Positions 9,499-17,769 of a DNA stretch of 54,196 nt are shown here, in pieces. A program made the position numbers and the translations under genes. Below the pieces are notes generated by a model. It did not search any database, had not been told where the DNA came from, and saw nothing but the letters and a program-made list of their open reading frames with translations. Origin of the DNA: Candidatus Desulfovibrio gallistercoris (GTDB taxonomy: Bacteria > Desulfobacterota > Desulfovibrionia > Desulfovibrionales > Desulfovibrionaceae); contig DWYJ01000085.1 of NCBI GenBank assembly GCA_019118745.1, forward strand, positions 1-54,196, read 5' to 3'. Every line of letters begins with the position of its first letter. Position 1 is the first letter of the stretch.

Positions 9499-9829
9499 GG
9501 CGGCGTTGTGTCGCCGCCTCGCGTTTCACCTTTTTCAAAGGTGAAACGCTCTAGGGCCTGTTAACACAAATTTTACATATTATTTCAATAGATAAGGTAG
9601 TTTATTCATATAAACTCCGCTTGCCCTCAAGGGGTGGCTGCCTCGTCCTCGGTATCCTCCCCTGATAAAAGCGCGCTGGGGAAGGGAAACCCGCTCCCGC
9701 GCCGGCGGCGACCGAAAGGCGGCCCGCAGGGCCGTGCCTGTTAGGCCGTAAGGCCTTACAGGCATCGACAGCAGAGCGAGGGGTTTCCCTTCCCCCCAAA
9801 CAGGCAATAAATAGTGTTGACAGGCCCTA
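9499..9829 (+). repeat. Composite A-B repeat with intact B termini
   Basis: Partial A (9499-9551) ends in a 13-bp hairpin (GCGTTTCACCTTT and its complement). A complete 278-bp B element follows at 9552-9829 with 16-bp terminal inverted repeats TAGGGCCTGTTAACAC (one mismatch). Its inner parts are an AT-rich end, the GCGCGCTGGGGAAGGG block and the TGCCTGTTAGGCC hairpin. The right terminus supplies the TAG stop of the asparaginase gene (9827-9829). No gene is credible in this 480-bp gap. Confidence 0.85.
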
Positions 9830-10819
9830 ATCCGTATCGAACCAGCGGGCGATGCGGTCCCGTTGCGGGGCCTCGCCGTTGGGCTCGAGGTTCAGGGCCA
9901 GCATGAGTTTGAGGCGGGCCTTGGCGGCGCTCAGTTCGCCGCCCATGATGACGCCGAGGCGGCGCTGCTGCACCATGCCGCCGTCATAGGCGTAGACGTC
10001 CAGCACGCGGCCGCCGGTACGGGTGGCGTTGACGATGATGACCCCTCGCGCGATGGCCCGCTGGAGGGCGGGCATGGCGGTGGGCGGCACGTTGCCGCGT
10101 CCGAAGCTTTCGATGACGAGCCCTTCCGCGCCGCGCGAGACGGCAAAGTCGATGAGACCGCCGTCATCGCCGGTGACGATCTTGATGAGGTCGGCGCGGC
10201 GGTGCAGGTTGGCGGGCCAGAGGGTCTGCCGGTGCAGGGGCGCACGCCGGAAGATGAGGCGGTCGTCGTCCACGGTGCCGATGGGGCCCCACCACGGGGA
10301 TTGGAAGGTGGCCACATTGGCCGCGTGGGTCTTGGCGGCTTCGCGCGCGGCGTGGATCTGGTCGTTCATGACCACCAGCGTGCCCATATCCCGCGCCTGC
10401 GGGGATGCGGCCACACGCACGGCGCTCATGAGGTTGCGCGGACCATCCGGGCCCAGCTCGTCCTCGGCATGCATGGCGGCCGTGAGGCAGACCGGCTTGG
10501 GGCTGTCCACGGCCAGATCGAGGAAATAGGCCGTCTCTTCCAGCGTATCCGTGCCGTGGGTGATGACCACGCCGGCCACGTCCGCCTCGGCAAGGCGGCG
10601 GCGTACCAGCGCGGCCAGGTCATACATGCGGTCCGGGGTCATGGCCGGGCTGGGCAGATTGGAGAATTCGCAGACTTCCAGCGGGCAGACCTGTCCCAGG
10701 CCGCGCACGCCGTCCACCAGCTCGCTGCCGTTGAGGGCTGGGGTCGCGCCGCCGGTGGCGGCGTCATGCAGCATGGCGATGGTGCCGCCGGTGGTGATGA
10801 CGACGACTTTGTGATCCAT
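9827..10819 (-). CDS. L-asparaginase
   Basis: 330 aa, hydrolyses asparagine to aspartate and ammonia. The first catalytic motif VITTGGTIAM lies at residues 6-15 and the second, VITHGTDTLEETA, near residue 85. No signal peptide is evident, so a cytoplasmic enzyme is expected, although the sequence motifs do not separate type I from type II cleanly. The start at 10819 has AGGGAGA upstream; the frame extends further into an A repeat and that part is discarded. The stop codon is formed at the junction with repeat B. Confidence 0.92.
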   Translation of the reverse strand: MDHKVVVITTGGTIAMLHDAATGGATPALNGSELVDGVRGLGQVCPLEVCEFSNLPSPAMTPDRMYDLAALVRRRLAEADVAGVVITHGTDTLEETAYFLDLAVDSPKPVCLTAAMHAEDELGPDGPRNLMSAVRVAASPQARDMGTLVVMNDQIHAAREAAKTHAANVATFQSPWWGPIGTVDDDRLIFRRAPLHRQTLWPANLHRRADLIKIVTGDDGGLIDFAVSRGAEGLVIESFGRGNVPPTAMPALQRAIARGVIIVNATRTGGRVLDVYAYDGGMVQQRRLGVIMGGELSAAKARLKLMLALNLEPNGEAPQRDRIARWFDTD

Positions 10820-10858
10820 GATGGTCTCCCTGACGGGCGGTTGTTTCTGGGCTATCAA

Positions 10859-11115
10859 TAGAGCATTTTCCGTTTGAGACGCGTTGCGCTCCAAACCATG
10901 CGGCCTGTGGTTTCGCGAAAAAAAAACGCGGTCTTTTCCGCACATTTTGGGCCGGGCGGCGCTGTACAGCCGTTTCGCGCTCTGTCGCGTTCAAAGGCGA
11001 AACGCTCAACGGCCTGTCGACATGAATTTCACTGATCATTGCAGCAAATACGGCAAATCAACCGTACATGCCCCGCCTGCCCTGAGGGCGGTGCGCCCCG
11101 CGTCCGCAGGCCCTA
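10859..11115 (+). repeat. Composite A-B repeat between asparaginase and thiM
   Basis: A (10859-11006) starts TAGAGCATTTTC and has the core TTTCGCGAAAAAAAAACG and the terminal hairpin end AAAGGCGAAACGCTC. A degenerate, shortened B follows (GGCCTGTCGACATGAATTT at about 11011) and ends GCAGGCCCTA at 11106-11115, which contains the thiM stop codon. Confidence 0.7.
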
Positions 11116-11943
11116 CGCCAATCGCCGGACGCGGCAGCGTTGCCGGAGCAGGGCCTCGTCAAGGCGGCTCATGGCGTCATGCAGAGCGATGCGATAACTG
11201 CCCGTGCCCGCGCCGTCACCGAGCTGTTCGTGGGCCAGCTCGCCGCTGATGCCCATGCAGCACATGCCGCAGAGGGCGGCTGCCAGCGGCGCGTCGGGAT
11301 TGGCCCCGCAATGGCAGGCGATGACCCCGGCGGACATGCAGCCGGTGCCGGAGAGACGGGACATGAGGGCATGTCCGTTATCGACCCCCCAGGCCGTGGA
11401 ACCGTCGGTCACGAGGTCGATGGGGCCGCTGATGACGACGACCGCCCCGGTGGCCGCCTGCAGGCGGCGGGCCAGGGCGAGGGCCTCGGCGAGCTTTTCC
11501 TCGCTGACCAGTTCGGTGGGGCAGGCGTCCACGCCGCGTGCCGAGCCGATGCCTTCGGCCAGGAAGCGTATCTCGGAGATGTTGCCCTTGATGACCGTGG
11601 GCTTGACCTGCTGGAGGATGTCGAGGGCCAGCTGGTTGCGGAAGGCGGAAGCCCCGGCCCCCACGGGATCGAAGACGACGGGGTGTCCGAGCCGGTTGGC
11701 CGCTTTGCCCGCGGCGAGCATGGCCTCGTGCGTTCGGGCGCAGGGCGTGCCCATATTGAGTACGAGCGCCGCGCAAAGGCGCGTGATGTCGTCGCTTTCG
11801 GCGGGATCGTCGGCCATGATGGGGGAGCCGCCCGCGGCGATGGTGATGTTGGCGCAGTCGTTGACGGTCACGTAGTTGGTGATGAAGTGGACCAGCGGCG
11901 TGGCGCGGCGCGTGGCCAGCCAGACGGCGGAAAGATCGAGCAT
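11113..11943 (-). CDS. thiM: Hydroxyethylthiazole kinase
   Basis: 276 aa. Phosphorylates 4-methyl-5-(2-hydroxyethyl)thiazole for thiamine salvage. HFITNYVTVNDCAN near the N-terminus, the DPVGAGAS motif near residue 95 and the catalytic/anion-hole motif LSGTGCMSA near residue 195 are diagnostic. The ATG at 11943 has GGGAGG four bases upstream and is preferred over a TTG 15 bases earlier. No thiE or thiD is adjacent, and no TPP riboswitch signature was found upstream. The TAG stop lies within a B-repeat terminus. Confidence 0.94.
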   Translation of the reverse strand: MLDLSAVWLATRRATPLVHFITNYVTVNDCANITIAAGGSPIMADDPAESDDITRLCAALVLNMGTPCARTHEAMLAAGKAANRLGHPVVFDPVGAGASAFRNQLALDILQQVKPTVIKGNISEIRFLAEGIGSARGVDACPTELVSEEKLAEALALARRLQAATGAVVVISGPIDLVTDGSTAWGVDNGHALMSRLSGTGCMSAGVIACHCGANPDAPLAAALCGMCCMGISGELAHEQLGDGAGTGSYRIALHDAMSRLDEALLRQRCRVRRLA

Positions 11944-12099
11944 ACAGCCTCCCGGCAAAGGAATGGAGCCGCAGTATGCGTCAGGCCGGGCATGATGGCA
12001 AGAGGAGGGGGAGAGGCGTCCGTCGCTCCTTCGTTGACAGCCGCCCCCCGCTTCCCCTAGGTTCTGGACGCGTGCGCGTGCCGGCGGCGGGCTGCCCTT

Positions 12100-12216
12100 G
12101 GAGCATTTTCCTGCGGCCTGTCGTTTGCGGAAAAAATGCGGTCTCCCGCCTGGTTTGGGCCGGGCGGCGCTGTGCTGCCGCCTCGCGTTTTCCCTTTTTC
12201 AAAGGCAAGACGCCCC
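12100..12216 (+). repeat. Dispersed repeat A, between thiM and the HdeA/B-like gene
   Basis: Copy with GGAGCATTTTC, the core TTTGCGGAAAAAATGCGG, the GGGCGGCGCTGTGCTGCCGCC hairpin and the terminal CTTTTTCAAAGGCAAGACG. The outer hairpin of the left end is deleted. No B element follows. The rest of the 350-bp divergent gap holds no recognisable element. Confidence 0.7.
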
Positions 12217-12294
12217 AGCGGGAACACGGACGCGGCACGCGGCCCGAGTTTGCAACGCCGTCCCGCAAGGCGGCATTCCCACGGAAAGATCACC

Positions 12295-12591
12295 ATGAAA
12301 AGACGTATCGCTGCCGTTGTCCTGGCCGTCCTGTGTGTCGTCCCCTTTACCGCTCGCGCCGCGGAGATCGACATGGCGCGGCTCCGCTGCAAGGACGTTC
12401 TGGCCAACGAGGAGCAGCTCCCGCTCATCCTCATGTGGGTGGACGGCTACATGAGCGCCGCCACGGACAATACCGTATTCAGCGAGGAATGGATGGCCCG
12501 GCTTGCCACGCACATGGGCGTCTACTGCTCGACGCATCCCCGTGATACGGTCATGGAAGCCATGGAAGCCATGCCCGCCGAAGTGGAGTAG
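12295..12591 (+). CDS. HdeA/HdeB-like periplasmic protein
   Basis: 98 aa with a clear signal peptide (cleavage after about residue 23, ARA/AE). The mature part has the HdeA/B-type pattern: LRCKDVL, then LPLILMWVDGYMSAATD, then a second cysteine in MGVYCSTHP. The two cysteines would form the single disulfide of these small acid-stress chaperones. The start is the ATG at 12295; upstream in-frame codons fall in an A repeat. The acid-chaperone role is by family resemblance only and has not been shown for sulfate reducers as far as I know. Confidence 0.75.
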   Translation: MKRRIAAVVLAVLCVVPFTARAAEIDMARLRCKDVLANEEQLPLILMWVDGYMSAATDNTVFSEEWMARLATHMGVYCSTHPRDTVMEAMEAMPAEVE

Positions 12592-12671
12592 GCGCGGCTG
12601 GAGATCCGGGACTCCGTCTGTGCGTGGGGACGGATCTGCCGGTGCGGGAACGTCAGGCCGGAGAGAGGCGT

Positions 12672-12841
12672 TCTCAGCGTATTTTGGGGGGAAGGCCTTT
12701 TGCGCCGTTGTCGAGGCCCGCAAGTTCCTCCGCCGTAACGGGCATGGCGCTTCGGGCCGCCTTGAGGTGAGGCGGACGGCAAACGTTCACCCGTGGGCGA
12801 GCGGGGCAGGCGCAGTTCATTAAGTGGCGTCAACAAACCCT
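12672..12841 (-). repeat. Dispersed repeat B, strongly diverged copy
   Basis: TTTTGGGGGGAAGG at 12682, a diverged GTTGTCGAGGCCCG…CGGGCAT hairpin, a GGGCCGCCTTGAGG segment and a GTGGCGTCAACAAACCCTAA end follow the B order. The copy lies just beyond the stop of the GGDEF/EAL gene and fills the 260-bp gap. Confidence 0.5.
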
Positions 12842-12850
12842 AACGTGGCG

Positions 12851-14959
12851 TCAATCCCCCTTGGGGGACGTTTCCGGCGTGGCGGCCAGGGAAAGGCGCT
12901 GCTGGAATTCCTCCACGGGCTGCGGGTGCGCCAGCAGATAGCCCTGCACTTCCTGACAGCCCAGACCGGCCAGGATATCCAGTTGCCGGTCGCGCTCCAC
13001 ACCCTCGGCTACGGTGGTGATGGACAGGGTGTGACTGGCCAGGATGAGCATGTGCAGCAGCTTGGGCAGGCGGGGATTGTCCTCCAGAGCGGAGATGAGC
13101 CGCTTGTCCAGCTTGAGCACGGAAAAGTCCACTTCGGCCAGCGTGGCCAGATTGGCGTGGGCCACCCCGAAGTCGTCTATGGCCAGATGGTAACCGCTGT
13201 GGGCCAGGCGGCGGCTCATCTCCTGGACGCTCGCATGCTCCCGCGAGTCCGCGCTTTCGGTGATCTCCACCTGCAGGAGCTCCAGAGGGATGGCGTAGCG
13301 GGTACGGATGCGCTCCAGCTGTTCCAGAAAATCCGGCATGACGAAGGTATGGCGCGAGAAATTCGTGGCCACGGGCACGACGGCCCGTCCCTCGTCGATC
13401 CAGGCGCGCAGATGGCGGCAGGCCTCCTCAAAGACGAAGAAATCCAGCACGTGGCAGCGGTGCAGGGATTCCAGCAACGGGATGAACTGGTCCGGCGGGA
13501 CGATGCGGCCGTCCTTCTGCAGGCGGATGAGCACCTCGACGCCGCAAAGGCTCCTGTCCGCCACCTTGAACTTGGGCTGCCAGTACGTCAGGAAGTTGCC
13601 CTCGGCCAGCATGCGTTCCAGCACGCCGGGGCGGGCCAGCTCCAGGATGTGGTCGCCTTCCGGCCGGTAGCGGTCGCTCTCCCGGTGGCGGTAGAAGGCC
13701 TTTTTGTTGGCGAACATCTCCGCTTCGGCGCGGGTGTAGGCGGTCATGGGCGCTTCTCCGTCCGTGAGCCGGTAACCGCCCACCGCCGCGGAGAAATCCA
13801 GCGTGCCCGACAGGATGACCTGCATCCGCCGCAGGGTCTCGTGGAAAACGTCCTTGCCCACATAGTTCCAGAGCAGGGCGAACTCGCCGCCGTTCAGACG
13901 GTAGGGATGCGCGCCGGTCTCCATGTCGGCCAGCAGCCCGGCCAGGCGTATCAGCATCTCGTCGCCGTGCTGGATGCCGTGGACATCGTTGATCTTTTTG
14001 AGGCCGTTCACCTCAAGGCTCGCGACGGCCCCGCCGGGGACGCTGATATGCTGCACGTCATGCTGGAAGGCGTGCCGGTTGCCCAGGCCGGTCAGAGGAT
14101 CGTGGCGCGAATGCTGCTCCAGGGTGGTGAGCAGGTGGAAGCGCTCGATGGTGGCGGCCATGAACTTGCTGATGGCGGCAAGGGCCGTCCGGGCCTCTTC
14201 CACGCGGCTGCCGGTGGGGTTCTCCACTTCGAGGAAGCCGGTAAGGCGGCCCGAGACCACGAGCGGCGCGATGAGGAAGGATGCGATGTCCCGCAGATGC
14301 ACGCCGTCGCCGGGATGCTGCCCGACGCCGAGCCGCACGCCGTCAAGCTGGAGGATCTCCCCCTTTCGCAGGCGGGGCAGCCAGTCCGCATAGGCGGATT
14401 CGGGAAGGTCGAGCTGACTGTCCCGGATCTGACTGATGTCCTCGCGCATCCATTCATGCGTATTGCTGGCCTGCTGCTTGCGGATCTCGAAGATGGTGCA
14501 GCGGTCCGCTTCCAGAAAGAGGCCGATCTCCGCCAGCACCTGGAGGATGAGGGTATGCGGGCTGACGGAATCCTCCGCCAGCAGGTGGGAGCAGTGGCCG
14601 ATGAGGCTCTCCACCCCGCGCTCCCGCCGCAGGATTTGCCGTGCACGCACCTGCGGGGTCGTCTCGCGGGCAATGATCAGACGGGCCTTGCTTCCGTGCC
14701 AGGGAGCAATGGCCTCGTAGATCTTGAAATGCGCATTGAGGTGGGGCAGGTAGACCTGTTCGCGGTGGCGGGCAGGCCGGCGCTCGCAGCTTTCACAGGG
14801 GGTATCGCTGCCGTGGAAGACCTTGTGGCACTTTTTCCCCGCCAGATCAGCTATCCTGAAACGCTGACGGCAGGCGGCATTGGCGTAGAGAAGGTCGTGC
14901 GTCTCCAGATCGGCGATGTAGACCAGGTCCGTGAGCCCGTCAAAGAAGTTGGCCAGCAT
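12851..14959 (-). CDS. PAS/GAF-GGDEF-EAL cyclic-di-GMP protein
   Basis: 702 aa, cytoplasmic, no membrane segment. In order: a PAS-like N-terminus (about 1-100, LVYIADLETHDLLYANAAC) with a CESC pair, a GAF-like region (about 115-280), GGDEF (about 285-430) and EAL (about 450-690). The cyclase motif reads NGGEF, having lost the metal-binding Asp, so cyclase activity is doubtful. The EAL part keeps EVLIR, NFS, EITES, DDFG, KLDK, AEGVE and EVQG, so phosphodiesterase activity is expected. It lies 93 bp downstream of a closely related, broken copy. Confidence 0.9.
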   Translation of the reverse strand: MLANFFDGLTDLVYIADLETHDLLYANAACRQRFRIADLAGKKCHKVFHGSDTPCESCERRPARHREQVYLPHLNAHFKIYEAIAPWHGSKARLIIARETTPQVRARQILRRERGVESLIGHCSHLLAEDSVSPHTLILQVLAEIGLFLEADRCTIFEIRKQQASNTHEWMREDISQIRDSQLDLPESAYADWLPRLRKGEILQLDGVRLGVGQHPGDGVHLRDIASFLIAPLVVSGRLTGFLEVENPTGSRVEEARTALAAISKFMAATIERFHLLTTLEQHSRHDPLTGLGNRHAFQHDVQHISVPGGAVASLEVNGLKKINDVHGIQHGDEMLIRLAGLLADMETGAHPYRLNGGEFALLWNYVGKDVFHETLRRMQVILSGTLDFSAAVGGYRLTDGEAPMTAYTRAEAEMFANKKAFYRHRESDRYRPEGDHILELARPGVLERMLAEGNFLTYWQPKFKVADRSLCGVEVLIRLQKDGRIVPPDQFIPLLESLHRCHVLDFFVFEEACRHLRAWIDEGRAVVPVATNFSRHTFVMPDFLEQLERIRTRYAIPLELLQVEITESADSREHASVQEMSRRLAHSGYHLAIDDFGVAHANLATLAEVDFSVLKLDKRLISALEDNPRLPKLLHMLILASHTLSITTVAEGVERDRQLDILAGLGCQEVQGYLLAHPQPVEEFQQRLSLAATPETSPKGD

Positions 14960-15052
14960 TGCTTATGACTCCACAACAGGGGGGCGGCGTGTCCGTGCGG
15001 GAGGCGTGTAAAAAAACTCCTTCGAGTAAAATATCCCTTTTTTTGTAGGATT

Positions 15053-17202
15053 TCAAGAACGGCAGCCGCAGGAACTTTTGCCGGAGCTCTGGGCACCGTC
15101 GCCGCGGGGCGGGGGCACGGCGTCCAGCTTTTGCTGGAACTCTTCCAGCGGCAGGGGACGGGAGAAGAGGAAGCCCTGGACTTCATGGCAGCCCATGCCG
15201 GAGAGGATGGCCAGCTGTTCGGGGCGCTCGACGCCCTCGGCTACGGTATTGATGCGCAGAGAGTGGCTGGTCAGGATGAGCATCTCCAGGATCTTGAGCA
15301 GGCGGGGATTGCTCTCCAGCGAATGGATGAGCCGCTTGTCCAGCTTGAGCACGCTGAAATCCACTTCCGCCAGGGTGGCCAGATTGGCGTGCGCCACGCC
15401 GAAGTCGTCGATGACCAGGCAGAAGCCGTGCGCATGCAGCTTGCGGGCCATGTCCTGGAAGACGGCCTGATCGGCGGCGTCCACGGTCTCGGTGATCCCC
15501 ACCTGCAGCAAGGCGAGCGGGATGTTGTAGCGGTGGCGGAAGGTCTCCAGCCTGTCGAGGAAGTCGGGCATCACGAAGGTGTTGCGGGAAAAGTTGGTGG
15601 AGACGGGCACCACGGACCGCGAATCGTCCAACCTGCGGCGCAGGAAGCGGCAGGCCTCCTCGAAGACGAAATAATCCAGCAGGTAGGTGCGGTGCAGAGA
15701 TTCAAGCAGGGGCATGAACTGCCCCGGCGACAGCACATCGTCGCCGTGCCGCAGGCGCACGAGGGCCTCGGCCCCGCAGATGCGTCCGTCCTTCAGACTG
15801 TATTTGGGCTGCCAGTAGGTGATGACCTTGCCGTCATCCAGCATCTGCTCCAGAGTGCCCGGCTGGGCAAGGTGCAGCATGTCGTCCATCTCCGCCCGGT
15901 AGCGGCTGCCACCCTGCAGCCGGTAGTGGGCCCGCTTCTGGCGGTACATCTCTTTTTCGGCGCGGGTATGGGCCTGTCCGGGGCTGTCCTCCTCGTCCAT
16001 CCAGTAGCCGCCCACGGCGGCGGAAAAGCCGAGGATACCGGAAAAGAAGGATTCCAGACGCTACTGGGTATCGGCGAAGGCGGCCTTGTCGATGCTGCTC
16101 CAGAGGATGGCGAACTCGCCGCCGCTGAGCCGGAAGGCGCGTCCCGTCTCCGCAAGTTTGCCCAGCATGTCCCCGATGCGGGCAAGCAGTTCATCCCCAT
16201 ACTGCATGCCGTAGGTCTCGTTGATCTTCTTGAGGCCGTTCACTTCAAGCAGCAGGATGGCGGCGCCGGGCCCGCTGAGCGCTTCCAGCTCCTGACGGAA
16301 CAGGTGGCGGTTGCCCAGGCCGGTCAGGGCGTCATGATGCGAATGGTGTTCAAGGGTGTTGATGAGGCGGAAGCGCTCGATGGTGGAGCCCATGAACTTG
16401 CTGATGGAGGCCAGCGTGATGCGCGTTTCCTGCACGCGGTGCGGCGCGGGGTTGTCCACACCCAGAAAGCCGAACAGCTCGCCGGAGACGTTCAGCGGCT
16501 CCACCAGGACGGACTTGATGCCCTGCGGCTTGAGGTAGGCGTATTCCACCGGGCTGATGCGGGCGATGTCCTCCACATCGGGCAGGAAGACGCTGCTGCC
16601 GCTGAGCAGCGGGCCGAGCCAGCGGGCATAGGCTGCCTGCGGCACATGCTGGAGGTTCTTCTGCTGGGACGACACGCCTCTGTGGCACCACTCGTGCGTA
16701 TTGCAGGCCGTCCTTCCATGCAGTTCAAAGATATAGCAGCGGTCCGCCTCAAGAAAACGGCCGATCTCCTCCAGCGTCGTATTGAGGAGGGTATGCATGT
16801 TGCCGTTGCTGTCGTTGAGCAGGCGGGCGCAATGGGCGATGAGCTGCTCGATGTCGCCGTGCAGGATGAGCCGCTTTTCGGCGACATGGTCGGTGACGTC
16901 GTAGGCGATCTCCAGGCGGGCCTTGCGGCCCCGGAAGTCGATGACGGAATCATAGAGATCGAAATGGCGCTGGAGCAGAGGATTGAAACAGCTCCAGGCC
17001 CAGCGGCCGTGTTCCCGCAATTTTTGCTTGGTGCAGAAGTCGCAGGGCTGACTCAAGCCTTGCAACACTTCATAACACTTGCCGGGCTGTCCTGGATATG
17101 GAAGCTCTGCCGGCAGGCCCTGTTGGCGTAGAGCAGATCGTAGGTTTCCAGATCAGCGATATAGACCAGGTCGTCAAGACCATCAAATGCGGTGGCCAGC
17201 AT
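15053..17202 (-). pseudogene. Broken paralogue of the PAS/GAF-GGDEF-EAL protein
   Basis: The whole domain order of the neighbour is present, but two lesions interrupt it. A single-base deletion near 17081-17090 breaks the frame after about residue 41 (N-terminus MLATAFDGLDDLVYIADL…), and an in-frame TAG at 16061-16063 cuts the GGDEF domain after AFADTQ. Undoing both gives about 716 aa. The cyclase motif is SGGEF, again degenerate. EAL residues (EALVRL, NFS, DDFG, KLDK, AEGVE) remain, although EITES has become GITET. The EAL part after the stop could still be made if translation restarts. A sequencing error could explain either lesion, but both are less likely. Confidence 0.8.
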
Positions 17203-17769
17203 GGGACTACTCCAACATCACAGGGGGGGGACGGGATGCCTGGAAAAGCATGCAGTTCACAGCGCCTTCAGGGGGGGGAGGCCCTGTACAAATATAACTG
17301 CGGGAAAGGTATCCTTTTTTTCGAGGAACCACAAGGGAGAATATCCTGACCGGAGCGGGTTTTCGTCAATTTCTCCGTGGCTGCCGGAGAAAGTCCTTTC
17401 CCTTTGGGAGGAAATGGGCTAATGTGGTCCGTAGCTCATACAAAGCGTTTTTCCGATCCGCCGGGCCCTCATCTTGCCGGGGCGTGCCCTTTCCGTCGCG
17501 GGAAAGGATGGGTCGGATGCGCTGCCGCACGCCGGGGAGGCCGCAAGGCCACGACTGCCCCCGGCGCGGGCGTGAGAGCGGGGCGAAGTGCGGGAGATGC
17601 GGGGCATCCCCCGCGGCAGGCCTGCGGCTGACGGAGAGGACGGCAGTCCTCCCGGCAGCGGCGGACGTTCGCCCCGTCCGCAGGGCAGGGGCCGTGAGGC
17701 CCGACTGCCGCATACAATGGCCGGGTCTTCCGGCCGGTCATCATCAAGCCGTTTCGCATGGAGTCGCGT
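17203..17769. other. Intergenic region upstream of mop
   Basis: The part at 17203-17345 resembles the leader of the intact GGDEF/EAL gene (a G-run after CATCACA, then TATCCTTTTTTT), so the tandem duplication included upstream sequence. The remainder up to mop is GC-rich with several short inverted repeats (for example around 17717-17743) but no convincing gene, promoter or riboswitch that I can name. Confidence 0.4.

Noticed and set aside
11944..12294. TPP riboswitch upstream of thiM
   Set aside because: I found no CTGAGA or ACCTGATC-type core on the minus strand; the gap holds repeat A and GC-rich sequence.
12824..14968. Plus-strand 714-codon frame opposite the GGDEF/EAL gene, and similar long frames opposite rfb, liv, feoB and the polyferredoxin gene
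   Set aside because: Long antisense frames are common at this GC content. None has a ribosome binding site, domain or conserved motif.
16061..16063. In-frame TAG as a pyrrolysine codon
   Set aside because: The position corresponds to a variable Arg in the paralogue, the same gene also has a frameshift, and no pyl genes are seen. A nonsense mutation is simpler.
17203..17769. Molybdenum-cofactor riboswitch upstream of mop
   Set aside because: Several GC-rich hairpins are present, but I could not match the conserved Moco RNA core with confidence.
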